Part shown: one piece after another, positions 1 to 8,078 of the stretch
Layout of the letters: each line of letters begins with the position of its first letter
How positions within the stretch are numbered: the first letter of the stretch is position 1
DNA from: Gallionella sp.
Lineage (GTDB): Bacteria; Pseudomonadota; Gammaproteobacteria; Burkholderiales; Gallionellaceae
DNA length: 64,000 bases
Reading direction: 5' to 3'
Assembly (NCBI GenBank): GCA_023229845.1
Contig: JALNYK010000001.1
Location: 186,001 to 250,000 of the forward strand
Notes under the pieces: model-generated
Seen by the model: the letters and a program-made list of their open reading frames with translations, nothing else
Told to the model about the DNA's origin: nothing
Database searches by the model: none
Made by a program: the position numbers and the translations under genes

Positions 1-117
1 TTGAGCGGATAAATATATGTCGGCAGCATCCGTTTCTTTGAAAAATCTCCTCACGCCGGGATTGGCTTTCGTCCCCTTGCGCGCCTCACTGATGACATTG
101 GTATCGACCAAGTACAT
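1..117 (-). CDS. PIN-domain toxin (VapC/FitB type), N-terminal part only
   Basis: The gene runs off the left edge; 39 codons are visible. The start MYLVDTNVISEARKG is the classic opening of VapC/FitB PIN-domain ribonucleases, with the first metal-binding aspartate at residue 5. These toxins cleave RNA and are blocked by a cognate antitoxin. The start lies 8 bases after the stop of the upstream RHH antitoxin gene, the usual order and spacing of such modules. Family assignment is firm from the N-terminus; whether the rest is intact cannot be seen. Confidence 0.85.
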   Translation of the reverse strand, partial: MYLVDTNVISEARKGTKANPGVRRFFKETDAADIYLSAQ

Positions 118-125
118 ACAGAATG

Positions 126-338
126 CTATGCGTTGCGAAAATTAAAGTCGGCGTCTTCGCCGACGTTAGGCATAGCCGACAAAACTTCGGCAACCGAACG
201 ACGCTTTGGGCGTTGCAGGGCTGATTTAAGAATCTCGCGATGCTCGGCCTCAGCACTTCTTCCATGCGATGCCGCCAGTTGCTTTAAAGCCAGGGCGACA
301 TCCTCTTCCACATTGCGAACAACAAGATTGGTGGCCAC
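126..338 (-). CDS. FitA/VapB-like ribbon-helix-helix antitoxin
   Basis: A 70-residue protein opening VATNLVVRNVEEDVALALKQLAA and containing HGRSAEAEHREIL, the typical FitA-like ribbon-helix-helix DNA-binding domain. The C-terminal 25 residues would wrap the toxin. I chose a GTG start because AAAGGAG sits 8 bases upstream; the longer open frame (to 500) adds an unrelated low-quality N-terminus. The toxin start follows 8 bases after the stop, so the two are co-transcribed. By analogy with the family, the antitoxin probably autorepresses the pair. Confidence 0.85.
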   Translation of the reverse strand: MATNLVVRNVEEDVALALKQLAASHGRSAEAEHREILKSALQRPKRRSVAEVLSAMPNVGEDADFNFRNA

Positions 339-559
339 GATGAAAACTCCTTTTGTAATCATTGATAGCAATATACTTAATGAGTGATTGCATTGCAATC
401 TAAATTTACTGATGAATTGTGATGTCAGGTTTATCAACAAAGCGGCAACAGGTGAGCGCTGCATCGATCCGCCAAGGCCGATGAGAGCCATGCATGACAC
501 GTGGCGCGACCGTTCTATATGAGCCGAAATGATGTCGTGCCGTCAGCTATCCGACCCGA

Positions 560-1726
560 TCATTCCTTCGCCCAATAAGCCGTCGCTATCCCCTCGCCCA
601 GATCGGCCTCGATCAGGCGGCGGCGAACTTCGAGCAAGCGGGCTATCAGCGCGGGTTCGTGTTTGGCATAGGCTTCTGCATCCGGGATGCGGTTCACCAC
701 GACACCGAGCAGTTCGGTGATGGCGTTGCCGATGGAGTTCTGGCTGATGGTGACGATGAGTTTGCCTGCATCGTTGCGGTAGATGAGCTGTTTGAAGGCG
801 GGTTGCCAGCGGATGGCGTTGGCATATTTCGCATCGACGATGCAATGGTCGCGCACTTTCTTGGCGGTCTTCATGAAGTCGTTGTTGAACAGCAGCACGC
901 TCTCCACTTGTTCCGGGAAATACACATCCGGCAGCATGGGCGCGTTGTGGGTGGAGACCTGCGAGAAGAAGGTGCGGTAAAAGTCGATGAAGCCCTTCAG
1001 TACTTCGTCGTACTCTTTCCAAAAATGCACGTCTTTAAGTGCGGCCGCCCCGCCTTGTACTTCCCAACTGGGCAAGCCCTGCGGGTAGCCGGTGAGTGCG
1101 ATGCGCGCATCGTCTTCGCTAGCCGGTTTGAGTATCTTCAAGCTCAGCGCCTTGGCAAAGAACTCGCGGTACACGTCGCGCATATAGGCCTGGAACAGGC
1201 TGTGCTGCCCGCCATCGGTGAGGTTGGGATTGTTGGTGTCGGCCAATTCTGCCGCGTGCAAGGTCGCCATCGGGAACACGACAAAATGGTTGTGCAGCAT
1301 GCGTATGCTGGGTACGCCGGGTGAAGTCAACGGCCATGTCGCATCCAGACTCGCCTCTCCCGCGAGGATCAGCGCTTCTGCTGGGTCAGGATATTGCTCC
1401 AGCATGTAATCGATGATGATCTGATTCATGCGATTCCACACCTGCTTCACATTGTCTGCAACTTGGGTGCGCCGCACGGGGCGCCCCAGCGGATTGAGGA
1501 TGCTCTTGGATGTGTTGTAGATGATGGAGCAATCGAACTCGGTGCTGTGACCCAATGCCTTGCGATACAGTAGAAGGCTCTCTTGGTTCATCAACAGACC
1601 GTTGTTGTTCACCAGGTCGTTGAGGTTCTCGGTGCTATTGAAGAACTCGTTGTGCTTCAGTCCTTCCGGGACTTCCAAGGGGATGGAGCGGAAGGGGGTA
1701 ACGATTTCACGAGGGCCGGACTGCAT
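560..1726 (-). CDS. Conserved-looking protein of unknown function (388 aa)
   Basis: I do not recognise this family. The protein is soluble-looking, with no signal peptide or membrane segment. A histidine-rich stretch RMLHNHFVVFPMATLHAAEL lies at about residues 142-161 and contains an H-x-H pair (145, 147) plus H157, faintly like nucleotide-binding HIT proteins but not enough to assign them. A second conserved-looking patch is RPVRRTQVADNVKQVWNRM near residues 82-100. AGGGA lies upstream of the ATG. Codon use and length argue for a real gene rather than a shadow. The neighbouring rhodanese is 127 bases upstream on the same strand, with a repeat between them, so an operon link is uncertain. Confidence 0.7.
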   Translation of the reverse strand: MQSGPREIVTPFRSIPLEVPEGLKHNEFFNSTENLNDLVNNNGLLMNQESLLLYRKALGHSTEFDCSIIYNTSKSILNPLGRPVRRTQVADNVKQVWNRMNQIIIDYMLEQYPDPAEALILAGEASLDATWPLTSPGVPSIRMLHNHFVVFPMATLHAAELADTNNPNLTDGGQHSLFQAYMRDVYREFFAKALSLKILKPASEDDARIALTGYPQGLPSWEVQGGAAALKDVHFWKEYDEVLKGFIDFYRTFFSQVSTHNAPMLPDVYFPEQVESVLLFNNDFMKTAKKVRDHCIVDAKYANAIRWQPAFKQLIYRNDAGKLIVTISQNSIGNAITELLGVVVNRIPDAEAYAKHEPALIARLLEVRRRLIEADLGEGIATAYWAKE

Positions 1727-1770
1727 GCTTCATTCCCTAAGGATGGTGGTCATGATTATTTCCATTTGCC

Positions 1771-1839
1771 CGTCATGCCGGGCATGACCCGGCATCCAGA
1801 TTATTGAACGAACTGGATTCCCTTTGCGCGGAAATGACG
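1771..1839. repeat. Degenerate inverted repeat of the CGTCATTCCGG family
   Basis: One arm, CGTCATGCCGGG followed by CCGGCATCCAG, faces a second arm, CTGGATTCC ... GGAAATGACG. It resembles a decayed copy of the hairpin modules found at 6836-6999 and in the three ~150 bp elements at 14810, 35712 and 36770. It fills most of the gap between the rhodanese and the 388-residue protein and may also act as a transcription barrier. Confidence 0.55.
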
Positions 1840-1853
1840 AGACCTGAGCAGTT

Positions 1854-2240
1854 TTACGTTTGCGCCCAAGGCAGATCATCGAAGCGCCATCCGTTATGCG
1901 AGTTGCGGTGATGGCTTTCGTCGAGATCGCCTTCGAATCCGTGCGCGACGTTGTATATCTCTTTCAGACCGGCCTTTTCCAGCGCTTCGCCCGCATCGGC
2001 GGAGCGGCGACCCGAACGGCAGATGAGCACGACGGGACGATTGACGCTGGATGCCTTGCGCACATGCGCAACGAACATCGGATTGACTTCCCAGTCCGGG
2101 CCGTCCACCCATGGAATGTGGATGGAGCCGCGCGGGTGGCCGACGAACATGTATTCCATCTCGCTGCGCACATCGACGAACACGGCTTCGGGATTGGCTT
2201 GCAGAAAATCGTAGGCTTCTTTCGGGTTGAGGTGTTGCAT
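1854..2240 (-). CDS. Single-domain rhodanese-like sulfurtransferase
   Basis: A 128-residue single rhodanese domain. It has the N-terminal VFVDVRSEMEY motif and the active-site loop CRSGRRS with the catalytic cysteine at residue 74. These enzymes carry a persulfide on that cysteine and pass sulfane sulfur to acceptors. I start at the ATG preceded by AAGGAGAG at good spacing; a longer in-frame opening to 2492 has no ribosome site and overlaps the next gene. There is no signal peptide, so it is cytoplasmic. The sulfide oxidase gene a few kilobases away makes a role in sulfur handling plausible, but that is inference. Confidence 0.9.
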   Translation of the reverse strand: MQHLNPKEAYDFLQANPEAVFVDVRSEMEYMFVGHPRGSIHIPWVDGPDWEVNPMFVAHVRKASSVNRPVVLICRSGRRSADAGEALEKAGLKEIYNVAHGFEGDLDESHHRNSHNGWRFDDLPWAQT

Positions 2241-2323
2241 GGTCGCTCTCCTTCTGAATGTATACGGGATGCGAGGATTATAGTCCCGTGGACGCGCGAT
2301 TGTGTTCAGCGAATCGGCGAGAC

Positions 2324-2896
2324 CTACTTCCCTGCGATGTCCCGTAATTTCGTCGGCTGGATGACATGCCCGTCCAGACCGGCCTGTATTTCGAAATTCA
2401 TGGTCGAGAGGTCTCCCAGTATCCAGGTTGGTATCGCCTTCACGCCCGGCGCATCGATACCGGCCACCGAGCCGGGATTGACCAGCCAGCATTCGCCGTC
2501 CTTGACATGCTTCTGCTTGTCGACATGGGCGGTATGGCTATGGCCATGACAGACCAGATCGTAATCGCCGGTGCAGGCGAAAGCCTGTCCGTGGTGCGGC
2601 ATATGAGTGACGAATATCCTGCGTCCGCCGAGTTCGAGCACCGCCTCTTCGCCGTAATAGGTGAACAGGCCATTGGCCTTCGCCATCATGCGGTACAGGG
2701 CCGCGACGTCGCCGATGTTATTGCCGTGTACTGCGTGTATGGGGATGTCGAGTTTGAGGGAAGCGCGCAGCGTGTTGACGCCAATCAGGTCGCCGCAGTG
2801 GATGACAGCTTGCGCTCCGGCAGACTGAGCCTCAAGGATCGCCGCCACCAAAGGATCGGAGCGGTCGTGACTGTCTGAAACGATGCAGATTTTCAT
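2324..2896 (-). CDS. YfcE/MJ0936-type metallophosphoesterase
   Basis: A 190-residue protein of the small calcineurin-like phosphoesterase family. All metal-ligand motifs are present: SDSHD near the N-terminus, CGDLIG, GNNIGD, THMPHHG and GHSHTAH. Family members are cytoplasmic dimetal phosphodiesterases with poorly defined natural substrates. The ATG at 2896 is preceded by AAGG and begins MKICIVSDSH, the usual family start; twelve extra upstream codons to 2932 are unlikely. It is on the same strand as the rhodanese, 83 bases upstream of it. Confidence 0.9.
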   Translation of the reverse strand: MKICIVSDSHDRSDPLVAAILEAQSAGAQAVIHCGDLIGVNTLRASLKLDIPIHAVHGNNIGDVAALYRMMAKANGLFTYYGEEAVLELGGRRIFVTHMPHHGQAFACTGDYDLVCHGHSHTAHVDKQKHVKDGECWLVNPGSVAGIDAPGVKAIPTWILGDLSTMNFEIQAGLDGHVIQPTKLRDIAGK

Positions 2897-2969
2897 AACC
2901 TTATCGTATGGCGGGTTTGACGGGCATGGCAAGTGTGTCGCCCCTGATTATGAAACTTGTCACGCCCGT

Positions 2970-3006
2970 CCCCTCACCTCAATCCTCTCCCGCAAGCGGG
3001 CGAGGA
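2970..3006. repeat. Decayed CCCTCACC...CTCTCCCGC palindromic repeat
   Basis: CCCTCACCTCAATCCTCTCCC followed by the small palindrome CCCGCAAGCGGG. It matches, with changes, the better preserved copy at 60687-60723. It lies in the 303-base gap between the divergent phosphoesterase and sensor-kinase genes. Apart from this repeat I see no gene in that gap; it must hold the two divergent promoters, but I found no convincing boxes. Confidence 0.45.
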
Positions 3007-3199
3007 GGCGAACGAATCGCTGCGCGAGTTTTAAGTCGACGCATTAGGCCCAATTCATGGATGATGTGTCTATAGCCTCATCGGGCAGGGGCTGACATAG
3101 CCCGAATGGGCGATGCTAGCGATATTTTCAGCTTATTGATATTTTGGGGGATTCGGCATAGTCTGCCTAACGCTTTTACCGAAACAAACCAACGAGTCG

Positions 3200-4435
3200 A
3201 TGCGGAAAAAAACAATTCTCATCTCCAACACCAACCACAGCGGTTTTTCGTGGGCACGCGATCCCGACTTTACGCCTCCCGGCAAGGATGGCGGAATGGA
3301 TGCCTGCCTCAGCCATGAACTCGCCGCGCCGCGCGTCGGCGAGTTGCGCGCATTGCTGGAAACCTTTCTGGAAAGCATCATCGGCACGGTCAATGCGACT
3401 GCCGGCGTGGTGCGATTGCTTTCGCCGGACGGATGTACGCTGCAAATCATCGGCTCTGCGGGACTGTCCGCCGAACTGCAGGAAGAAGCGGAAAGCTTCG
3501 TCGAACTCGATTGCGAGGTCAGCGACAAAGCGACTTTCGGCCATGTCATCCACGCTTCGGACATCAGCTCCTGCGACTCACGGCAAAACTGCCGCTACGC
3601 CAGTTGCCGCTTCCAGTCGCTGGTCGCCGCCCCGCTCGAAGCGCCCAACGCACCGGGGACCGCGCTCGGCATACTGACCGTCTTTTTCGATGTCCATCGC
3701 GAAGCGGCAAGCCAGACCATGAACGTCATCGCGGCCTTTGCCGAAATCATGGGCGCCGCCATCGAGCACACCCGGCTCAATCGCGAAACCAGCCGCATGG
3801 AGCGGCTAGCCGCGCGCCAGGAGATCGCCAACGATATCCACGATTCGCTGGCGCAAACGCTGACCTATGCACGCATGCGCGTCAGCCTGCAACTCGAAGC
3901 GATACGTGGCGGCAACGAAGTGATGGCCGCCAAATACGCGAGCGACATCGACGAGGCGCTGGAAATCGCCCAGAAGGGCACGCGCGAGTTGATCGCCGAC
4001 TTCCGTTGCGAACTGAATCCCGGCGGCCTGCTGGCGGCGCTGCATGACCTCACCGCCGAATTCCGCGAACGCAACGACATCATCCTCGATTATCACAACC
4101 GACTGGTCGATCTCGAACTGCCGCTCGAACACGAAATTCAGGTCTATCACATCGTGCGCGAGGCGCTGACCAACATCGCCCGCCATTCCGGCGCATCCCA
4201 TGCGCGCCTGTTCGTCGATGCCGATTTCGGGTATTACGTCTTCACCATAGAGGATAATGGCAGCGGCTCCCACACTTTCACCCCGGTGGAAGGACACTAC
4301 GGCATGATGATCATGCGCGAGCGTGCGCACCGTATCGATGGCGAGATCCGGGTGGACAGCGCTTCCGGCCTGGGCACCAAGGTCCAACTTTTCTTTCCCG
4401 AACCATCGCCGAACTGGAGAACAACGAATGACTAA
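3200..4435 (+). CDS. NarX-family sensor histidine kinase with cysteine-bearing GAF domain
   Basis: A 411-residue soluble kinase. Residues about 50-190 form a GAF domain with cysteines at 79, 105, 125, 131 and 136, the last three spaced CDSRQNC-RYASC. The HisKA_3 dimerisation box follows (IANDIHDSLAQTLTY, phospho-accepting H214). The HATPase domain has REALTNIARHSGA, EDNGSG and GLGTKV. There is no transmembrane segment, so the signal is cytoplasmic. An alternative ATG at 3296 (residue 33) has a better ribosome site (AAGGA) and may be the true start. The stop overlaps the response-regulator start by 8 bases, so the pair is coupled. The clustered cysteines suggest redox, metal or sulfide sensing, but that is inference. 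Confidence 0.9.
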   Translation: MRKKTILISNTNHSGFSWARDPDFTPPGKDGGMDACLSHELAAPRVGELRALLETFLESIIGTVNATAGVVRLLSPDGCTLQIIGSAGLSAELQEEAESFVELDCEVSDKATFGHVIHASDISSCDSRQNCRYASCRFQSLVAAPLEAPNAPGTALGILTVFFDVHREAASQTMNVIAAFAEIMGAAIEHTRLNRETSRMERLAARQEIANDIHDSLAQTLTYARMRVSLQLEAIRGGNEVMAAKYASDIDEALEIAQKGTRELIADFRCELNPGGLLAALHDLTAEFRERNDIILDYHNRLVDLELPLEHEIQVYHIVREALTNIARHSGASHARLFVDADFGYYVFTIEDNGSGSHTFTPVEGHYGMMIMRERAHRIDGEIRVDSASGLGTKVQLFFPEPSPNWRTTND

Positions 4436-5105
4436 CAAATTGAAGGTGGTGCTGGTCGACGATCAAAGCCTGTGCCGGCGCGGCCTGAGCGAACTGCTGT
4501 CGAACTGCTACGGCTTCAGTGTGCTGGGCGCGACTGCCAGCATAGACGAGCTGCGCCTGCTGCTCGACCAGAAGCCCGACCTGCTGATCGTCGATCTGCG
4601 CATGAAACCGCTGGACGGCATCTCGCTGCTGGAACAACTGCGCAGCGAAGGCTATCTCACCCCCGCCGTAATGCTGACGATGAGCGACTCCGAAACCGAT
4701 CTGGCCCGCGCGATCCGCGCCGGCGTACGCGGCTATCTGCTCAAGGACATGGCGCCCGAAGAAGTGGTCGATGCAATCCGGCGCGTCGCTGCAGGCGAAC
4801 TGGTCGTTGCGCCGACGATGACCATCAAGATGATAGACCTGCTGCGCGGCGACCAGCCCGGCCAGGAACCGAAGAGCTCGCTCAAGTTACTCACCGAACG
4901 CGAACGCGAAATTCTGCAATTGCTGGCGCGAGGCGAAAGCAACAAAGCCATCGCGCAAACCTTGTCGATCAGCTACGACACCGTCAAGCAGCATGTACGC
5001 CACATCCTGAACAAGCTCAATCTCTCCTCGCGAGTCAAAGCCGCGGTGCTGTTCGCCAAAGAACAGGGCATGTCCAACAACAACGATGAGCCGCCAAGCT
5101 GTTAA
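4428..5105 (+). CDS. NarL/FixJ-family response regulator
   Basis: A 225-residue two-domain regulator. The receiver domain has the acidic pair D10-D11 (VLVDDQSL), phospho-acceptor D56 (LIVDLRMKPLDG) and the conserved lysine in GYLLKDM. The C-terminal LuxR-type helix-turn-helix has LTEREREILQLLARGESNKAIA and KQHVRHIL. The ATG lies within the end of the kinase gene with GGAG upstream, so translation is coupled. It should be phosphorylated by the upstream GAF kinase. The next gene on the same strand, 230 bases on, is sqr, an obvious candidate target. Confidence 0.93.
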   Translation: MTNKLKVVLVDDQSLCRRGLSELLSNCYGFSVLGATASIDELRLLLDQKPDLLIVDLRMKPLDGISLLEQLRSEGYLTPAVMLTMSDSETDLARAIRAGVRGYLLKDMAPEEVVDAIRRVAAGELVVAPTMTIKMIDLLRGDQPGQEPKSSLKLLTEREREILQLLARGESNKAIAQTLSISYDTVKQHVRHILNKLNLSSRVKAAVLFAKEQGMSNNNDEPPSC

Positions 5106-5335
5106 CCCCCCATCCGGGTTACATTGCCACTTACCCGATGTGGCTATAGACACCCCCAGACCGATTGCGCCTAATAGCGCCTCTGGCAACACCATGCTCG
5201 CCTGGAACACACTCCAAGCGGCTTTGGCTATTCTTCTGCGTAGACCTGCATACAAGGCAACGCAATGAACAAACCAGGCAAGCAACATTAAAAGCCTTTA
5301 TGGCTCTTACCAACCGAATCAGGGAGAGGAAAAAC

Positions 5336-6607
5336 ATGGCACACATCGTAATCATGGGAGCTGGCATCGGCGGCATGCCCGCGGCATATGAGATGCGGGA
5401 GAAACTGGAAAAACAGCACAAAGTGACAGTGGTCTCGAACAGCGAGAACTTTCACTTCGTGCCATCCAACCCATGGGTAGGCGTCAAATGGCGCGAACGC
5501 AAGCAGATCGAATTCCCGGTGCGCACTTATCTGGAGCGCAAAGGCATCGAGTTCATCTCGACCGGCGTCAAACGTGTACATCCCGACCAGAATCAGCTCG
5601 AACTGAACGACGGCAAGATGCTCGCCTACGATTACTTGGTGATCGCCACCGGGCCGAAGCTGGCCTTCGAGGAAGTGGAAGGCCTCGGCCCGCACGGCGG
5701 CCACACCTACTCGGTCTGCCACGTCGATCACGCGATGAAGTCGCACGACGAATGGGATCAATTCTGCAAGAATCCGGGCCCCATCGTGGTCGGCGCGGTA
5801 CAGGGCGCATCCTGCTTCGGCCCCGCCTACGAATACGCCTTCATCATGGAGACCGACCTGCGCAAGCGCAAGATCCGCGACAAGGTGCCGATGACCTTCG
5901 TCACCTCCGAGCCCTATATCGGCCACCTCGGCCTCGGCGGCGTGGGCGACTCCAACGGCATCCTCGAATCCGGCATGCGCGACAAGCACATCAAGTGGAT
6001 CTGCAACGCCAAGGTCACCAAGATCGAAGCGGGCAAGATGTATGTCACCGAGCACGACGACATGGGGCAGGAAAAGAAGAAGCACGAACTGCCGTTCAAT
6101 TACAGCATGATGCTGCCAGCCTTCAAGGGCGTGGATGCGGTGTTCGGCATCGAGGGTTTGGTTCAGGCGCGCGGCTTCGTCACGGTGGACAAGCACCAGC
6201 GCAACCAGAAGTACAAGAACATCTTCGCGGTCGGCGTCTGCGTCGCGATCCCGCCGGTGGAACCGACCCCGGTTCCGGTCGGCACGCCCAAGACCGGCTA
6301 CATGATCGAGTCGATGGTGACCGCCACCGTGCACAACATCCATGCCGACCTGACCGGCCAGCCGGCCGACCGGGAAGCGACTTGGAACGCGGTGTGCCTG
6401 GCCGACTTCGGCGAGAGCGGCGTGGCCTTCGTGGCGATCCCGCAGATCCCGCCGCGCAACGTCAACTGGTTCTCCGAAGGCAAGTGGGTGCACCTGGCCA
6501 AGGTCGCGTTCGAGAAGTACTTCATCCGCAAGATGAAGAAGGGCACTTCCGAGCCGTTCTATGAAGGCAGCATCATGAAGATGATGGGCATCGAGAAACT
6601 GAAGTAA
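5336..6607 (+). CDS. sqr: Sulfide:quinone oxidoreductase, type I
   Basis: A 423-residue FAD enzyme that oxidises sulfide to polysulfide/sulfur and passes electrons to the quinone pool at the membrane face. The N-terminal dinucleotide fold is IVIMGAGIGGMPAAYEM. C128, C160 (GASCFGPAYEY) and C354 match, almost residue for residue, the three catalytic cysteines I recall for the Acidithiobacillus ferrooxidans enzyme (128, 160, 356). The amphipathic C-terminus with VHLAKVAFEKYFIRKMK is the membrane-attachment helix region. The ATG is preceded by GGGAGAGGA; the upstream extension to 5165 is not needed. Regulation by the adjacent two-component pair is likely but unproven. Confidence 0.95.
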   Translation: MAHIVIMGAGIGGMPAAYEMREKLEKQHKVTVVSNSENFHFVPSNPWVGVKWRERKQIEFPVRTYLERKGIEFISTGVKRVHPDQNQLELNDGKMLAYDYLVIATGPKLAFEEVEGLGPHGGHTYSVCHVDHAMKSHDEWDQFCKNPGPIVVGAVQGASCFGPAYEYAFIMETDLRKRKIRDKVPMTFVTSEPYIGHLGLGGVGDSNGILESGMRDKHIKWICNAKVTKIEAGKMYVTEHDDMGQEKKKHELPFNYSMMLPAFKGVDAVFGIEGLVQARGFVTVDKHQRNQKYKNIFAVGVCVAIPPVEPTPVPVGTPKTGYMIESMVTATVHNIHADLTGQPADREATWNAVCLADFGESGVAFVAIPQIPPRNVNWFSEGKWVHLAKVAFEKYFIRKMKKGTSEPFYEGSIMKMMGIEKLK

Positions 6608-6617
6608 TTTTCATGCC

Positions 6618-6642
6618 GGCACGGAGTATTCCACTCCGTGCC
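6618..6642 (+). terminator. Stem-loop after sqr
   Basis: A perfect 10-bp stem GGCACGGAGT / ACTCCGTGCC with a 5-base loop begins 11 bases after the sqr stop. There is no T-run, so it may stabilise the mRNA end or assist Rho rather than act alone. Confidence 0.5.
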
Positions 6643-6835
6643 GCATCGACGATGGCCGACCACATCTCGTTCCGGTTATTGTGACATCACACCATCAATC
6701 AGCAGGTCTCGGCAGTACGTTCCCAAGCATTTCAGCAACAGCTCACCAAGCAATTACACGACCGACAAAGTTGGAACATACCGGTGTAGTATGCGCGGTA
6801 CGGGCGCAACATCCATACGGATTGATTTAAATCCA

Positions 6836-6999
6836 GATTGTCCATTAGGCCGTCATACCGGCGAAGGCCGGTATCCAGCAATGGGAAATACGCCGCGAAG
6901 CGGACAAAGCCATGATTTTGGCCCACTTGCGTGGGAAATTTTTAATCTTTCTGGATTCCGGCCTTCGCCGGAATGACGTGATTTTTCTAACGGACAATC
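6836..6999. repeat. Small inverted-repeat element (MITE-like, 164 bp)
   Basis: Outer ends are GATTGTCCATTAG and its near-complement CTAACGGACAATC. Inside each end lies a hairpin arm, CGTCATACCGGCGAAGGCCGG and CCGGCCTTCGCCGGAATGACG, facing each other across a unique AT-rich middle. No protein is encoded. It occupies most of the 460-base gap between sqr and the FecR-domain gene; I found no gene or clear promoter in the rest of that gap. The hairpin arms are the same module used by the three longer elements in the polysaccharide locus, but the outer ends differ. Confidence 0.7.
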
Positions 7000-7067
7000 C
7001 GGGTTAAACAAGCAAGCCTCTTCCGAAAATTCAACCCAGAGCGTCAACTTAATAAAAGGAGACTTAG

Positions 7068-8015
7068 ATGATGGCCAAGTTCTTAATATTAATGTTCGTT
7101 TCGTTGTATTCCAGCGCGTTGATGGCGGCGACCGCCGTCGTCCAGACGGCCACAGGCAATGTCACGGCGGCGATCGGCACCAACGCGCCAACGATCATCA
7201 CCAAGGATTCTGCACTCGAATCCGGCATGACGATCACCACCGGCGACAACAGCAACGTCGTCATGAAGTTCGAGGACGGCCAGGTCGTCGTCCTGAACGC
7301 CAACACGACCTTCAAGATCAATCGCTACACCTTCAACGCAGCCCAGCCTCAAAACGGCAACGCTTTCTTCTCGCTAGTCAAAGGTGCCTTGCGCTCCATC
7401 AGCGGCATGATCGGCAAGCACAACAACAGCGGTTTCCGCCTCCACACCCCGGTGGCGACGATCGGCATACGCGGCACCGACTTCATGGCCGCGACCGGCT
7501 CTCCTCTGTATCTGTCGGTCGGGCAAGGTGTGGTATCCGCCACAAACGGAGCGGGAACAGGTGTATTTTTTGCAGGGCAAGTAGGCTTTGTCGGCAGTAT
7601 GACCGCAGCCCCCTTAAGCATTGTCACCTCCCAGCTTCCCGCCAGCGTTGCGTCGTCCTTCGGGCAATTGGGCGGCATTCCGGTAGGGGGAGCCCCAGGG
7701 GCGGCTAACAGCTCTTCGATGAGCAATACCGGCTACGGAAACACCGCAACCGGCAGCACCAGCTCCACGACAAGCACCGCCTCCACGGGCAGCACGAGTA
7801 CAGGTACCGGCACAGCCAGCTCGACGACTGCCGGAACAACCGCAGGAACAACGGGCACGGCAGCAGGTGGCGCGGCAGCGACCGGGGCAGCCGTCGGCAG
7901 CTTGAGCACGGTTGCTGTCGTCGGCTCCGTTGCGGCGGCGGCTGGCTTGGTAGCTGTTGCGACGAACAACAATACGACAGCCGCGACGACTACGGTCACC
8001 GTCACCGCACCGTAA
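7068..8015 (+). CDS. Secreted FecR-domain protein with Thr/Ser/Ala-rich tail
   Basis: A 315-residue exported protein. It starts with a Sec signal peptide (cleavage near residue 20, after LMA). A FecR domain follows at about residues 25-170, with GDNSNVVMKFEDGQVVVLNANT and TPVATIGIRGTDF. A low-complexity Ser/Thr/Gly/Ala stretch spans about residues 210-270. The C-terminus is a hydrophobic Ala/Val segment ending ATNNN then TTTV..TAP. That ending closely resembles the end of the Gly/Ala-rich protein at 12552-13016. AAAAGGA precedes the ATG. FecR domains outside iron signalling are often found in secreted surface proteins. Its position beside the yjb/gfc-like genes suggests an envelope or capsule role (inference). 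Confidence 0.85.
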   Translation: MMAKFLILMFVSLYSSALMAATAVVQTATGNVTAAIGTNAPTIITKDSALESGMTITTGDNSNVVMKFEDGQVVVLNANTTFKINRYTFNAAQPQNGNAFFSLVKGALRSISGMIGKHNNSGFRLHTPVATIGIRGTDFMAATGSPLYLSVGQGVVSATNGAGTGVFFAGQVGFVGSMTAAPLSIVTSQLPASVASSFGQLGGIPVGGAPGAANSSSMSNTGYGNTATGSTSSTTSTASTGSTSTGTGTASSTTAGTTAGTTGTAAGGAAATGAAVGSLSTVAVVGSVAAAAGLVAVATNNNTTAATTTVTVTAP

Positions 8016-8042
8016 GGTTTAGCTTTCCGTTTCACCAAAAAG

Positions 8043-8071
8043 AAAAGTCCCTGCCGGGACTTTTCTTTTTG
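8043..8071. terminator. Bidirectional terminator between convergent genes
   Basis: A 9-bp stem AAAAGTCCC / GGGACTTTT with loop TGCC, followed on the plus strand by CTTTTT and flanked by A-rich sequence for the minus strand. It separates the convergent FecR-domain gene and the large fusion gene. Its stem core AAAGTCCC is the same as in the terminator at 12501-12526. Confidence 0.85.
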
Positions 8072-8078
8072 CGCTCTG

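Noticed and set aside
5288..6493. 401-codon open frame on the minus strand over sqr
   Set aside because: Antisense shadow of a clearly identified gene, with His/Asp/Val-rich composition and no recognisable motif.
6836..6999. Possible CRISPR-like repeats (CGTCATTCCGGCGAAGG units)
   Set aside because: Units are in inverted, not direct, pairs with no regular spacers and no cas genes anywhere in the window.
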